NCBI RefSeq assembly: GCF_000964465.1
Contig: NZ_BANH01000044.1
Span: forward strand, 1 to 53,017
DNA length: 53,017 nucleotides
From: Gluconobacter thailandicus F149-1 = NBRC 100600
GTDB taxonomy: Bacteria; Pseudomonadota; Alphaproteobacteria; Acetobacterales; Acetobacteraceae
Reading direction: 5' to 3'
The notes below the pieces were generated by a model that was not told the origin of the DNA, did not search any database, and worked only from the letters and a program-made list of their open reading frames with translations. Position numbers and translations under genes: made by a program. This document shows, piece by piece, positions 26,211 through 36,035 of this stretch (its first letter is position 1; the number at the start of each line of letters is the position of its first letter).

Positions 26211-27665
26211 TCAGTGCGTTGCGGCAGGCACTGTAGGCGAAACCGTCTTCTGGCTCCAGCCACCGCCCAGCGCGCGATACAATGTGACAAGGTTCTGGAA
26301 ACGTGCGGCCTGAATCAGAATGGCATTCTGCTGAGCCTGATAGAGCGTACGCTGCTGCTCAAGCGTGGTCAGATAGCTGTCGATTCCGGCGTCATAACGC
26401 ATCTTGGCCAGATCATAAGCTTTCTGGGACTGACCGACGAGTTCCCGCATATGCCGGTCCTGCGCCGTGTACGTCTCACGCGCCGTCAGCGCATCAGACA
26501 CTTCCCGGAAGGCCGTCTGTACGGTCTTTTCATACTGCGCAGCATACTGGAGCTTCTGCCCCTTCGCCATCCGTAGATTTCCCTCACTCTGCCCCCAGGT
26601 AAAGATTGGCAGACTGATGGATGGAGAGACCGTCCAGGTCTCTGCGCCCGGTGTAAACAGCTTGCGGAACTGAAGCGAACTTGTGCCCTCGGACGCCGTC
26701 AGTGTCACCTTCGGGAAGAACGCAGCCCGGGCCGCGCCGATATTCGCATTGGCACCAATCAGAGTGTGCTCAGCCGCTACGATATCAGGGCGCTGGGCAA
26801 GAAGGTCTGACGGCAGCCCCTCAGGCAGATCGCTGATCATCGTCTGGGCGCCAAACGGCGCTGGCGGCGGCAGATCAGCTGGCAACGGCACGCCAACCAG
26901 CACCTGAAGAGCATGCTCGTCATCCGCCACGGCACGCATGTACTGCGCTTCGTAAGCCGAAGCCTGTTCAACCTGCGTCTTGACCTGAGCCAGCGTCAGG
27001 GCATCCGTCTCGCCATTATCATACGAGAGCTGTGTCAGGCGCAGCGTATCCCGCTGGGACTTCAGCGTGTCACGCGTGACACGAAGCTGTTCCCGATCCG
27101 CAAGCCACTGAATATAGGTCGTGCCGATCTGCGAGACCGTCGTAATCAGAACGTTCCGCGCACCCTCGACACTGTTCAGAACCGTCTCGGCCTGCTGCTT
27201 CGTCAAGTTACGAATACGGCCCCAGAGATCAACCTCGTAAGACGAGAAACCGATGGACGTCTGATACAGACGCAGGGTCGAAACGCCGGTTCCAAGCCCC
27301 GGAGCGAAAGAAAAACCTGCTGTGCTGGAGGGCGCCATAAACATGCCCTGCCCCCCGGCCGTGATGATCGGGAACAGGGAGGCATTCTGAATTTCATACT
27401 GCCCACGCGCCACCGTAATGGCCGCAGCCTGAGCCGCAAGATCCCGGTTATTTCTCAGACCCAGCTGGACCAGAGCTTTCAGACGCGGATCCGTAAAGAA
27501 ATCTTCCCACCCCAGATTGTAGACCTTCGCCGCCGAGGAGACGTTTTTGGAGCCTGTATCCTGCGGATAAGCATTCTGCACAGGCTGGGTGGGCTGATGA
27601 TAGACAGGTGCCATATTGCACCCTGACAACATCAGCAGTGCGGCAAATCCAAGACGGGCCTTCAT
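26211..27665 (-). CDS. RND efflux outer-membrane lipoprotein, OprM/NodT family
   Basis: This TolC-fold outer-membrane channel completes the tripartite pump. The 484-residue precursor has a lipoprotein signal with the lipobox LSGC (Cys16). Two repeated OEP domains follow, with FFTDPRLKALVQLGLRNNRD, LWGRIRNLTKQQAETVL, a DLLAQRPDIVAAEHTL block and FTWGQSEGNL. Its ATG overlaps the stop of the pump gene (ATGA at 27662-27665), ensuring coupled translation. Length and motifs are normal for the family. Drug specificity cannot be told. Confidence 0.93.
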   Translation of the reverse strand: MKARLGFAALLMLSGCNMAPVYHQPTQPVQNAYPQDTGSKNVSSAAKVYNLGWEDFFTDPRLKALVQLGLRNNRDLAAQAAAITVARGQYEIQNASLFPIITAGGQGMFMAPSSTAGFSFAPGLGTGVSTLRLYQTSIGFSSYEVDLWGRIRNLTKQQAETVLNSVEGARNVLITTVSQIGTTYIQWLADREQLRVTRDTLKSQRDTLRLTQLSYDNGETDALTLAQVKTQVEQASAYEAQYMRAVADDEHALQVLVGVPLPADLPPPAPFGAQTMISDLPEGLPSDLLAQRPDIVAAEHTLIGANANIGAARAAFFPKVTLTASEGTSSLQFRKLFTPGAETWTVSPSISLPIFTWGQSEGNLRMAKGQKLQYAAQYEKTVQTAFREVSDALTARETYTAQDRHMRELVGQSQKAYDLAKMRYDAGIDSYLTTLEQQRTLYQAQQNAILIQAARFQNLVTLYRALGGGWSQKTVSPTVPAATH

Positions 27666-30600
27666 GCGCCCTTCTCCCCTTCGATGGCGGGTGTCGCAGT
27701 ATTGTCCAGGTGATCGTACGGGTTCTTGCGATCACGGATCCGAACAACACGGAAGAGGCGCAGAACAACCACAAAAAACACTGGCACGAAGTAAATGGCC
27801 AGCAAGGTTGCCGACACCATGCCACCCACCACGCAGGTTCCAATCGCCACACGTGCAGCAGATCCGGCCCCCGTCGCAATCGCAAGCGGGAACACACCGC
27901 ATACGAAGGCGATAGACGTCATGAGAATGGGGCGCAGACGCTCCCTGCCGGCTTCCAGAACAGCCTCTTCAAGAGACCGCCCCTCCTCAAAGAAGGCCTT
28001 TGCGAATTCCACGATCAGGATCGCGTTCTTCACCGAGAGACCAACCGTCGTCAGCAGACCAACCTGGAAATAGACATCATTGGAAAGACCACGACCCAGC
28101 GTTGCCGCAATCGCGCCCAGCACACCCAGCGGCAGCACCATCAGCACTGCAAACGGGATAGCCCAGCTTTCATACAGCGCAGCAAGACAGAACAGGATCA
28201 CAACGGCCGCCAGAGCATAAAGCGGCCCGGTAGACCCGCTGGAAGCGAGCTGCTCGTAAGACAGTCCGGTCCATTCGTAGCTAATGCCACGCGGCAGCTT
28301 GGCGAGGATTTTCTCCATTTCCGTCATGGCCTGACCAGAGCTCGACCCCACAGCCGGCTGACCCTGGATTTCGTAGGAGTTCATGCCGTTGTAGTCTTCG
28401 ACCTTCTGCGGCCCGCTCTCCCACGTTCCGGACGCAAACGCATTGAACGGAACCATCGTGCCGGTCGTATTGCGAACATACCAGCGGTTCAGATCCTCAG
28501 GCGTCATGCGAGCCCAGGGTTCCCCCTGGATATAGACCTGCTTCACACGGTCATCACGCATGAACTGGTTGACGTAAATGGAGCCCAGAGCGCCTTCCAG
28601 CGTCGTGTTGATGTCCGCATTCGTCAGACCAAGTGCATTCGCACGTTCACGGTTGATGTCCAGCTTGAACTGCGGAGCATCTTCCATACCGAGCGGACGA
28701 ACAGCCTGTAGAAGCGGGTTTTTGGCAGCTTCCATCAGAACCTGATTACGCGCAGCCAGCAGGGCTGCATGTCCAAGATGGCCCGTGTCTTCCAGCTCCA
28801 GATCGAAACCCGTTGCGTTACCCAGTTCCATCACGGCAGGCGGGTTCACGGCAAAGATCTGTGCATCCGGATCCATCCAGAAATGCATCATGATCTCGCG
28901 GGAAACCGTCATCGTCGTATGAGCCGACCCCGGACGCTGATCCCACGGCTTCATACGGATGAAGAATGCACCCGCCGTCTGCCCCTGTCCGGCGAAACTG
29001 AAGCCTGTCATGGTAAAGACCGACTGAACGTAATTGCCATACGTTTTCAGCACATAGTCCGTGATCTTCTTGTTGACGGCTGCGGTCTGCTCCTGCGTGG
29101 CATTGTTGCGCATTGTGACCTGGCCAAAAATGATGCCCTGGTCTTCATCTGGCAGGAACCCGCCCGGAACGCGGCTGAACAGGAATACCACACCAGCAGT
29201 CACCACCACGAACACGAGCATGCTCACAACCGGCACCCGGATCATGCGCTTCACACCACCCAGATAACCGTTGGTTACCTTGTCAAAGGTGCGGTTGAAC
29301 CACGCAGCCGGGCCACGATCATGCCCTTTGTGCGTCGGCTTGAGCATTGAACCGCAAAGGGCAGGTGTCATGACCATCGCCACAACGACAGAGAGCCACA
29401 TCGCAGCAACGATCGTGATGGAGAACTGACGATAAATCACGCCAGTGGATCCACCAAACGCGGCCATCGGCAGGAACACGGCCGTCAGCACCAGAACGAT
29501 ACCGATCAGTGCGCCCGAGATTTCATCCATGGACACTCGCGCTGCTTCCTTCGGAGACAGGCCTTTGTCCGTCATGACGCGCTCGACGTTCTCAACCACG
29601 ACGATCGCATCATCCACCAGCAGACCAACAGCCAGCACCATGGCCAGCATGGTCAGGGTGTTGATGCTGTAACCCATCACTGACAGCAGGCCGAACGTCC
29701 CCAGAAGCACAACCGGCACGGCAATCGTCGGGATCAGCGTTGCCCGAAAGTTCTGCAGGAAGATCAGCATCACGAGGAAGACCAGCACGATCGCTTCCGC
29801 GAGCGTCTCGATGACTTCCTTGATGGAGAGCGTGATAAAGGGCTCGGTATCAAGCGGGTAGACCAACTTCAGACCGGCCGGGAAATAACGCTGGAGTTCA
29901 CCCATTCGGGCACGGACAGCAGCTTCCGTGTTCAGCTGATTGGCGCCCGGCGCCAGCTTCAGAGCCATAGCAGCAGCAGGATGCCCGTTATAAACCGAGC
30001 CCAGCGCGTAGCTCTGCGCGCCGAGTTCGACCCGTGCAACATCGCTCAGGCGAACCTGGCTGCCATCCTGCTGAACCTTCAGAAGAATTTTCTGGAACTC
30101 TTCAGGAGAACTGAGCCGCGTCGGACCAATGACCGTTGCGTCAATTCCAATCCCTTTTTTGGCAGGAAGACCACCAAACTCACCAGAAGAAACCTGAATG
30201 TTCTGCGCCTGAATGGCCGCCTCTACATCACCGACGGTCAGGCCGTAATTGTAGAGCCTTGAAGGGTCCAGCCAGATACGCATCGCATATTCGGAACCGA
30301 ACAGCGTGTGATCGCCCACACCCGAAACACGCGACAGCGGATCGGAAATGTTGGAGGCCACATAGTCCGCAATGTCCTGACCGGACATGCTGCCGTCTTC
30401 GGAAATGAAGGCCAGAACCATCATGAAGTTCTTGGTTGCCTTCGTGACACTCAGACCCTGAGCCGTCACTTCAGACGGAAGTCGCGGTTGTGCAAGCTGA
30501 AGCTTGTTCTGCACCTGAACCTGAGCAATGTCAGGGTTGGTGCCCTGCTCGAAGGTCAGATCGATTTCCATCTGACCACTCGCATACGAGGAGGCCGACA

Positions 30601-30838
30601 GATATTCGAGATGATCCAGACCATACATCTGCTGCAGAATCGGGCGTACAACCGTGTTGTTCACCGTCTCGGCAGAGGCACCGGGATACATGACGGAAAT
30701 AGCGATCTGCGGGGGCGCAATGCTCGGATACTGCGCGATCGGCATGCGGGTGATGGCCACCGCACCGACCAGCATAATGATCAGCCCAATGACCCAGGCA
30801 AAGATCGGCCGATCAATGAAAAAGCGTGAGAGCGTCAT
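27662..30838 (-). CDS. RND multidrug efflux pump, AcrB/MexB (HAE-1) family
   Basis: This 1058-residue inner-membrane proton antiporter forms trimers and expels hydrophobic or amphiphilic compounds. It begins with the typical MTLSRFFIDRPIFAWVIGL and has 12 predicted membrane helices with two large periplasmic loops. The proton-relay aspartate pair lies in VGLLVDDAIVVVENVERV, and GFLPDEDQG and the C-terminal EEGRSLEEAVLEA-type loop are present. It starts six bases after the fusion-protein gene and overlaps the channel gene. Regulation is presumably by the divergent TetR protein. Confidence 0.96.
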   Translation of the reverse strand: MTLSRFFIDRPIFAWVIGLIIMLVGAVAITRMPIAQYPSIAPPQIAISVMYPGASAETVNNTVVRPILQQMYGLDHLEYLSASSYASGQMEIDLTFEQGTNPDIAQVQVQNKLQLAQPRLPSEVTAQGLSVTKATKNFMMVLAFISEDGSMSGQDIADYVASNISDPLSRVSGVGDHTLFGSEYAMRIWLDPSRLYNYGLTVGDVEAAIQAQNIQVSSGEFGGLPAKKGIGIDATVIGPTRLSSPEEFQKILLKVQQDGSQVRLSDVARVELGAQSYALGSVYNGHPAAAMALKLAPGANQLNTEAAVRARMGELQRYFPAGLKLVYPLDTEPFITLSIKEVIETLAEAIVLVFLVMLIFLQNFRATLIPTIAVPVVLLGTFGLLSVMGYSINTLTMLAMVLAVGLLVDDAIVVVENVERVMTDKGLSPKEAARVSMDEISGALIGIVLVLTAVFLPMAAFGGSTGVIYRQFSITIVAAMWLSVVVAMVMTPALCGSMLKPTHKGHDRGPAAWFNRTFDKVTNGYLGGVKRMIRVPVVSMLVFVVVTAGVVFLFSRVPGGFLPDEDQGIIFGQVTMRNNATQEQTAAVNKKITDYVLKTYGNYVQSVFTMTGFSFAGQGQTAGAFFIRMKPWDQRPGSAHTTMTVSREIMMHFWMDPDAQIFAVNPPAVMELGNATGFDLELEDTGHLGHAALLAARNQVLMEAAKNPLLQAVRPLGMEDAPQFKLDINRERANALGLTNADINTTLEGALGSIYVNQFMRDDRVKQVYIQGEPWARMTPEDLNRWYVRNTTGTMVPFNAFASGTWESGPQKVEDYNGMNSYEIQGQPAVGSSSGQAMTEMEKILAKLPRGISYEWTGLSYEQLASSGSTGPLYALAAVVILFCLAALYESWAIPFAVLMVLPLGVLGAIAATLGRGLSNDVYFQVGLLTTVGLSVKNAILIVEFAKAFFEEGRSLEEAVLEAGRERLRPILMTSIAFVCGVFPLAIATGAGSAARVAIGTCVVGGMVSATLLAIYFVPVFFVVVLRLFRVVRIRDRKNPYDHLDNTATPAIEGEKGA

Positions 30839-30844
30839 GTGTGG

Positions 30845-32059
30845 TTACCCGGCCTTTCCAGCAGGAGCAGGCGCTTCCTGAGGCGCGACAGTGGCTCCCG
30901 GCTGAATCTTCTGAAGACCGTTGACGATCACCTTGTCGCCTGCCTTGACGCCATCCGTGACAAGCCAGTCGGTTCCTATTGTGCGGCTCGTCTGTATGCT
31001 GTGCTGCTGCACCTTGTTGTCAGCATCAACAGTCATGACATACGGATTGCCCTTGGGATCCCGCTGGACGGCAACCTGCGGCACCAGAAGTCCGTTCGGA
31101 TCAATGCCTTCGCGAACATGCGCATGTACGAACATTCCCGGTAGCAGGAGATGATCCGGATTAGGGAAGACAGCACGCATGACAAGAGTACCGGTAGCCG
31201 GATCAACCGTGACTTCCGACAGCTGAAGCTTACCACGCTGCGGATACTCGGAATCATCTTCAAGCTTCAGGCCGACAGCAGCTGCGTCATCCCCCTTGCG
31301 CTCGACCTGCCCGATCGCAAGCTCATGCTTCAGACGCAGCATATCCGCTGCAGCCAGATTGACGTCCACGTAAATCGGATCAAGCCGTGTTACGACAGCG
31401 ATCGGCTGCGTCTGGCCTGCCGTCAGCAGAGCGCCCGGTGTATAAAGCGTACGGCCAATACGCCCGTCAATTGGCGCACGAACATGCGTATAATTCAGAT
31501 TAACGGCGGCCGCTTCAACATTGGCTTTCGCCTGCGCAACCTGTGCCTCGGCTTCACGAGCCGTAGCCAGCGTGTTGTCATAATCCTGTGAACTGACAGC
31601 ATGCGCTTTTACGAGAGGGCCATAACGCCGCAGTTGCCCCGACGCACGGCTTGCTGCTGCCTGAGCGTTCAAAAGCTGGGCCTTGGCCTGATCGTAAGCC
31701 GCCTGATATGGGGCAATGTAGACCTGAAAAAGCTGCTGACCGGCTTTGACGTCCGCACCCTGCTCAAAATCACGCGAAACAATCACACCGTTAACCTGCG
31801 GCCGGATCTGAGCCTGTTCATAGGCTTCCGTACGACCCGGAAGGGATGTTTCCAGCGTGACAGGCTGGGTTTGCAACGTGATAACGCCAACAGACTGGGG
31901 CGGCATATGGGGCGCTGTCTGCTTTTTTTGACAGCCCGCGAGCACAAGCGGAGCCACAAGCAGTGGCAACAGCAGGCCAGGCAACAGCCGTCGATGATGA
32001 TCGTTCCCCGAGACGGCAGCTGCTGAGGACATCAAGAATGTTTTCTGAAAAGAAGGCAT
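30845..32059 (-). CDS. RND efflux membrane-fusion lipoprotein, AcrA/MexA family
   Basis: This periplasmic adaptor joins the pump to the outer-membrane channel. The 404-residue precursor has a lipobox LAGC (Cys43). Next come a biotinyl-lipoyl half (TEAYEQAQIRPQVNGVI), a coiled-coil hairpin (about 110-190), the second half (NLNYTHVRAPIDGRIG), a beta barrel, and a short Ala/Pro tail. I use the ATG at 32059; a GTG-type start at 32092 would lie inside the operator dyad. First gene of the four-gene efflux operon. Confidence 0.92.
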   Translation of the reverse strand: MPSFQKTFLMSSAAAVSGNDHHRRLLPGLLLPLLVAPLVLAGCQKKQTAPHMPPQSVGVITLQTQPVTLETSLPGRTEAYEQAQIRPQVNGVIVSRDFEQGADVKAGQQLFQVYIAPYQAAYDQAKAQLLNAQAAASRASGQLRRYGPLVKAHAVSSQDYDNTLATAREAEAQVAQAKANVEAAAVNLNYTHVRAPIDGRIGRTLYTPGALLTAGQTQPIAVVTRLDPIYVDVNLAAADMLRLKHELAIGQVERKGDDAAAVGLKLEDDSEYPQRGKLQLSEVTVDPATGTLVMRAVFPNPDHLLLPGMFVHAHVREGIDPNGLLVPQVAVQRDPKGNPYVMTVDADNKVQQHSIQTSRTIGTDWLVTDGVKAGDKVIVNGLQKIQPGATVAPQEAPAPAGKAG

Positions 32060-32083
32060 GATACAGCCGCTATCCTGTGATAC

Positions 32084-32127
32084 AGAAACCACGCAGTTTC
32101 CAGTTGGCTGGAAACTAGCCGGTTTCT
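32084..32127. promoter_or_regulatory. 44-bp nested dyad operator between efflux operon and TetR gene
   Basis: GTTTCCAG-TTGG-CTGGAAAC at 32096-32115 is a perfect palindrome extending one further base pair each way. AGAAACC (32084-32090) and GGTTTCT (32121-32127) form a second, outer inverted repeat with exactly the same centre (32105.5). The dyad lies between the divergent start codons. It is the expected place for a TetR-family operator, and its length suggests two cooperating dimers. Binding by the adjacent regulator is inferred. Confidence 0.7.
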
Positions 32128-32174
32128 TTGATGATCGTCAATTCGGTTTGAACGAATAATCCCCGGAGTTGATC

Positions 32175-32834
32175 TTGAGCAGTTCTGCCGCCCTGTCCGA
32201 CGCCCGAAAGCTTCGCTGCTGCGACCATAACGGTACGCTGGACGATGTGGAACGCAGAACGCGTATCCTGAACGCTGCGAGCTCAATGCTGACAACCCAC
32301 GGGTATCATGCAGCATCCATGGACAGCATTGCGTCATGCTCTGGCATGTCTAAAAAGACGCTCTACCAATTTTTTGAGTCAAAAAAGTCTCTTTTCGAAA
32401 CACTTATCATCGAGCGGCTTTTTGCTCCCATTCCCTACACACCTGTAGAAACAGACCCGTTACACAAACAGTTGCAGTTGATGATGCTTTTGATTGCTGA
32501 ACAGCTTCTTAATGAGGAGCGACTTGGCCTGCTCAAGTCCATCATTACTGAAACCACGCGCAATCCAGCTGTGCGTCAAATTGTGGCAGACCTGTTCCAT
32601 TTGTCCGGACGCGCCCTTCCCGTCCAGCAATGGCTTTCAAAGCACGTCGATTCAGGTGACCTTCAGATCAGCGATGTAGAAGAAGCGGCAGACCTTCTTT
32701 TCAGCATGACACTTGGGGGACCTCTTCTGGCGCATCTGACACATTGCAAGCCTCCCAAAGAAGGCGAAAATCTTACGCACTTCATTGAATACGGGGTCAA
32801 CACGTTCCTGAAGGCCCATAGCAGCCAAAAGTAA
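32175..32834 (+). CDS. TetR/AcrR-family transcription repressor of the efflux operon
   Basis: The 219-residue protein has a TetR DNA-binding domain at about residues 28-75: RRTRILNAASSMLTTHGYHA, then MDSIASCSGMSKKTLYQFF as the helix-turn-helix. An all-helical ligand-binding domain follows, with LIAEQLLNEERLGLLKSII. No ATG or strong alternative occurs; the TTG at 32175 has GGAG six bases upstream (32165-32168) and is preferred to TTG at 32169. It is divergent from the RND operon across a 44-bp nested dyad, the usual arrangement for a self-regulated efflux repressor. The inducer is unknown. Confidence 0.87.
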   Translation: MSSSAALSDARKLRCCDHNGTLDDVERRTRILNAASSMLTTHGYHAASMDSIASCSGMSKKTLYQFFESKKSLFETLIIERLFAPIPYTPVETDPLHKQLQLMMLLIAEQLLNEERLGLLKSIITETTRNPAVRQIVADLFHLSGRALPVQQWLSKHVDSGDLQISDVEEAADLLFSMTLGGPLLAHLTHCKPPKEGENLTHFIEYGVNTFLKAHSSQK

Positions 32835-32842
32835 ATTAGGCC

Positions 32843-35305
32843 TCACCCTCCTGCGGGAAGTGAAGATAGCTTCCCCCCTGTTAACAACTGGAACATCGCA
32901 GCTGAAGGCTGGCCACTCATCCTGGCAGCAAACTGCTTGCCCAGAGCAGCGAGTGTTGCATCATCGTGCGCCCGGGATGCATCCGCTCCAATTCTCAACA
33001 CAAGATCACTCTCTGTCGATGTCAAAGGGCTGCTCTGTGCGACATTCTGGCCCGATAACAATGGCTGAAGCAGATTTTTCAGAACCGCAACGGCGCCGTC
33101 CCAATTTTTCTGCTGTTCCAGAATATCAGCCTGCATCTGCAGAGCTTCTGGCTCCGCACGACTTTGCAAATATCCCAGCGCCTTTTGCGGATTATGCTGA
33201 GCCAGCGCAATTTTCGCACGGATAAGGGCGACCTCAGAAGATTCTGAATGCCCTCCGGGCAATGCGCTAATCCCTGCTGGCGCCTCAGGAGGAAGGGCGC
33301 GAAGGGCGGCATCCAAGTTTCCGGTTTTCAAATTCAGGCGCGCAATCTGAAGATTTGTCTTCTCCGCCTCGTCGCCCTGCTGAAATTGCCAAAGTGCCTG
33401 AAGCGCCTCACATTGTGCTGTGGGCAAACCCAAAACCGCATAACGACTGGCAAGAGCCTTCAAAAGATTGAGCTGAATGCCACTATCTCCAGTGGCGGCA
33501 AGGACCGCTTTCTTCAAAAGATCAGCTTCAGCCAGCGCGCCATCTGCCTTGTCAGGAGAGTAAGAGGCGATCCCTTCAGCAACAACAGAGAACCGCTCCC
33601 GACCAGGAAAGGTGGTTGCCCCGTAAAGTTGCTGACCATCCTGTATCGCCTGAAGCGCCTTCCGCCATTCTCCCGCTTTTACAAATGCATCTACAGACAG
33701 CAACCTTGCCTCTTGCTCCCGGCCGGCCATCCGAAATGCCGGCATCAGCGCATCCAGACGTTCACCAATAGTTTTCGGCGGCATCTGACCTGTCTCAAGA
33801 GCCAGACGCAACGCAGCTTCCCGGGCCACTGGCCAAACCATCGGAGAAGCACTTCGAGACAGCGTTTCCAGTCTTTCTCCAGCATCAGAAGCGTGGTCAT
33901 GGGCAGCAAGCAATGCGCGTGCCAAAGCTGTTTCTGAGTTCTCTGGCATACTCCGAAAAGCCGCACGATCTCCGTCATCTCCGTACCGAACAACCCATTC
34001 AGCCGCAGGGGACAAAAGACGATGGCGTAAGGGTTGTGCGTATGACACGACGGAGGGCAGCCCTGCTGCAATGAGCTTCGCAGCCTTTGCACGTTCCTGA
34101 TCCGACACCGCCCCCTCCCTGCCTGAGAGGACTGTTCGCACCATCCCGCGCCAGAACTGATCTTCAGGCGCTGAACCCTCTTCTGCGTTTTGTAGATCCT
34201 CCGCAGAACGCGCATTCAGAACAGCAGCAATCTGCTGCAACCGTTTTACGTCGGGTCGTGCAATGCCTTCAGGCTGATCTTCCAGCGCCGTCTGAAGAAT
34301 CTGGGCAAGCTCGAGTCCATTCCCCAAACGTGCCATCTCCTGTGCCAGACGAATTCTGGCATCAAACCGCTGCCCTGCAGTGGACGTGGCAGCCGCTATC
34401 CATGCATGATATGCCGCTGACTGAAGCGCTTCTGGAGACGTTTCTCCCAACCGGACTCCCACCATGGAGGCTCCATAGGCCGCCATCTTTCCCTGCGAGA
34501 GAAGAGGCATGCTTCCGGGCCCTATCCGATCCAGAAAGAATTTTCCCGAAGCCTGACGTAATTCCAGCGCGTCAGAATCCGCTGCGATGACAACCCCTAC
34601 CAGGCTGGAACGGATCTCAAACCCGTCCCCCCTTCGAGCCATTGCATCAGACACTGAACCAGCCTGCGCCAATCCCAGCAAAAGACGCCGGCCCGAGTCA
34701 GGGTCCTGAAACGTGAGAACCTGCATGGCGTCACTGACCTGCGGCGGTGTGAAGGTAAGCGCCTGCCCTTCCTGGCCAAGCTGCATTGTGCCGCTTCCCC
34801 CGGATGGCTCCAAAGACACCGTCCACCCCCCCGCGACAGGCTTGAGTGTAAGAGCCGCATCGATCGGACAACTGATCCGCACCAATGTTGCGGTGCCCAC
34901 AATCTGGCTCTGCACCGCCCCAAAAGGAGCTATCCCGGCCAGCGCCGCAGTATCGAGAGGATGGCGCCCCCCTGCGACAAGAACGAGCCGCGTCCCTTTC
35001 CGAAAAGCCGCAATGGGAGTTCGTTCCCCCAGAGGCAGCCACAAACCGGTCGCGTCCTGACGGGTTGACGAAGACAGTGGAAGAGCAATTTTGGCAACGC
35101 CTGCGCCCTTTTCACCTGCGTCTTTCGAAACCTGATCATTTCCTTTCGACACTCTGGAAGACAGAAGCGGAGAAGGATCATTCAAAAATGACCACCCCTG
35201 TGGAAGAGCGAGCTCTTTCGCAGACGATACCGATGGACCTGCAAGTGCAGTTTCTGCGAAGGTCATTAGCAGCAGCGCCAAGGCAGAAATCCGCCGAACG
35301 TTCAT
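32843..35305 (-). CDS. Large exported protein of the flagellar operon, repeat-rich, unknown function
   Basis: The 820-residue protein has a signal peptide (residues 1-22, ending ALAG), then a beta-rich part to about 230 and a long helical part to the end. The latter resembles tetratricopeptide-type pairs, for example ARLNLKTGNLDAALRALPP, RAKIALAQHNPQKALGYLQ and QADILEQQKNWDGAVAVLKN. Helical repeats of this kind bind other proteins. Its ATG overlaps the MotE-like stop (ATGA at 35302-35305), so it is the last gene of the fliL-fliM unit. A role in motor assembly or stator support in the periplasm is inferred from position alone. Confidence 0.78.
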   Translation of the reverse strand: MNVRRISALALLLMTFAETALAGPSVSSAKELALPQGWSFLNDPSPLLSSRVSKGNDQVSKDAGEKGAGVAKIALPLSSSTRQDATGLWLPLGERTPIAAFRKGTRLVLVAGGRHPLDTAALAGIAPFGAVQSQIVGTATLVRISCPIDAALTLKPVAGGWTVSLEPSGGSGTMQLGQEGQALTFTPPQVSDAMQVLTFQDPDSGRRLLLGLAQAGSVSDAMARRGDGFEIRSSLVGVVIAADSDALELRQASGKFFLDRIGPGSMPLLSQGKMAAYGASMVGVRLGETSPEALQSAAYHAWIAAATSTAGQRFDARIRLAQEMARLGNGLELAQILQTALEDQPEGIARPDVKRLQQIAAVLNARSAEDLQNAEEGSAPEDQFWRGMVRTVLSGREGAVSDQERAKAAKLIAAGLPSVVSYAQPLRHRLLSPAAEWVVRYGDDGDRAAFRSMPENSETALARALLAAHDHASDAGERLETLSRSASPMVWPVAREAALRLALETGQMPPKTIGERLDALMPAFRMAGREQEARLLSVDAFVKAGEWRKALQAIQDGQQLYGATTFPGRERFSVVAEGIASYSPDKADGALAEADLLKKAVLAATGDSGIQLNLLKALASRYAVLGLPTAQCEALQALWQFQQGDEAEKTNLQIARLNLKTGNLDAALRALPPEAPAGISALPGGHSESSEVALIRAKIALAQHNPQKALGYLQSRAEPEALQMQADILEQQKNWDGAVAVLKNLLQPLLSGQNVAQSSPLTSTESDLVLRIGADASRAHDDATLAALGKQFAARMSGQPSAAMFQLLTGGKLSSLPAGG

Positions 35306-36030
35306 CCGTTGATACCACGCGGGCCGACATGGGCGTGAATGTTGGCAAGAAGCTGTGTCGCAAGAATAGCTCGCTGTGGGGACATTGCTTCCATGATTGC
35401 AGAAGCCTTGCGGGAGCTCATGCGATTCAGAAGACCCACACCCACCCGGAGATCCAGAATATTGAAAATTACGGCGGCATCAGCAGGCTTCATGGCTTCG
35501 TAGATTTTTACAAGCCGGTCCGTATCCTGATTCAGAAGCTCATCAGAGTGCCGCTCACTTTCTTCAATCTGTGACCGTGACGTCTGCAAGGCCGTCATCC
35601 GGCGTTGAAGCTCTTCCTCACCTGCATCAACAAGACGCTGTCTCTCATCAAGAGCCTCAGCCTTTCGATCCAGTTCCTGCTGGCGGGCATTCAGTTCCGC
35701 TTTCAAAGCAGGATCGACGGTCTCTGCCGCCACGCCTTGGGGAAGCTGAGGCGTGCCCTGACACCCTCCTGCCTTACACAGATCTGCTGTCGCAGGCACT
35801 GGAACCGCAACAGCCACAGGCTTTTTCTCAACTGAACGAGGCGCTTCCACTTTCTGAGTAGGCCCGTCAGTGGAAACATCAGGTGCCGCTGACGGCTGGG
35901 CTACTGCCGATGCAACCAGAGACGATCCCGTCGGGTTCTCTGCACCAACATACTCCACCAGGTCGTAAACTTTGACGCCCAGCAGAACGATCATCAGGCC
36001 ACAGGTGATATGGAGCAGGCGAAAAAACAT
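35302..36030 (-). CDS. MotE-like flagellar chaperone (MgtE_N-like domain)
   Basis: This 242-residue protein has one N-terminal membrane helix (about 5-27), a Pro/Ala/Val-rich linker, a coiled coil (about 110-170, LNARQQELDRKAEALDERQR and following), and a C-terminal four-helix domain with KIYEAMKPADAAVIFNILD and NRMSSRKASAIMEAMSP. This layout is that of alphaproteobacterial MotE, a periplasmic helper of the flagellar stator protein MotC, and of related MgtE intracellular-domain-like proteins. It begins six bases after the DUF6468-like gene and overlaps the downstream gene. Confidence 0.82.
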   Translation of the reverse strand: MFFRLLHITCGLMIVLLGVKVYDLVEYVGAENPTGSSLVASAVAQPSAAPDVSTDGPTQKVEAPRSVEKKPVAVAVPVPATADLCKAGGCQGTPQLPQGVAAETVDPALKAELNARQQELDRKAEALDERQRLVDAGEEELQRRMTALQTSRSQIEESERHSDELLNQDTDRLVKIYEAMKPADAAVIFNILDLRVGVGLLNRMSSRKASAIMEAMSPQRAILATQLLANIHAHVGPRGING

Positions 36031-36035
36031 TTTGC

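Noticed and set aside
27608-28711. Plus-strand open frame of 367 residues over the RND pump
   Set aside because: Antisense shadow of a certain AcrB-type gene; composition is Arg/His-rich with no domain.
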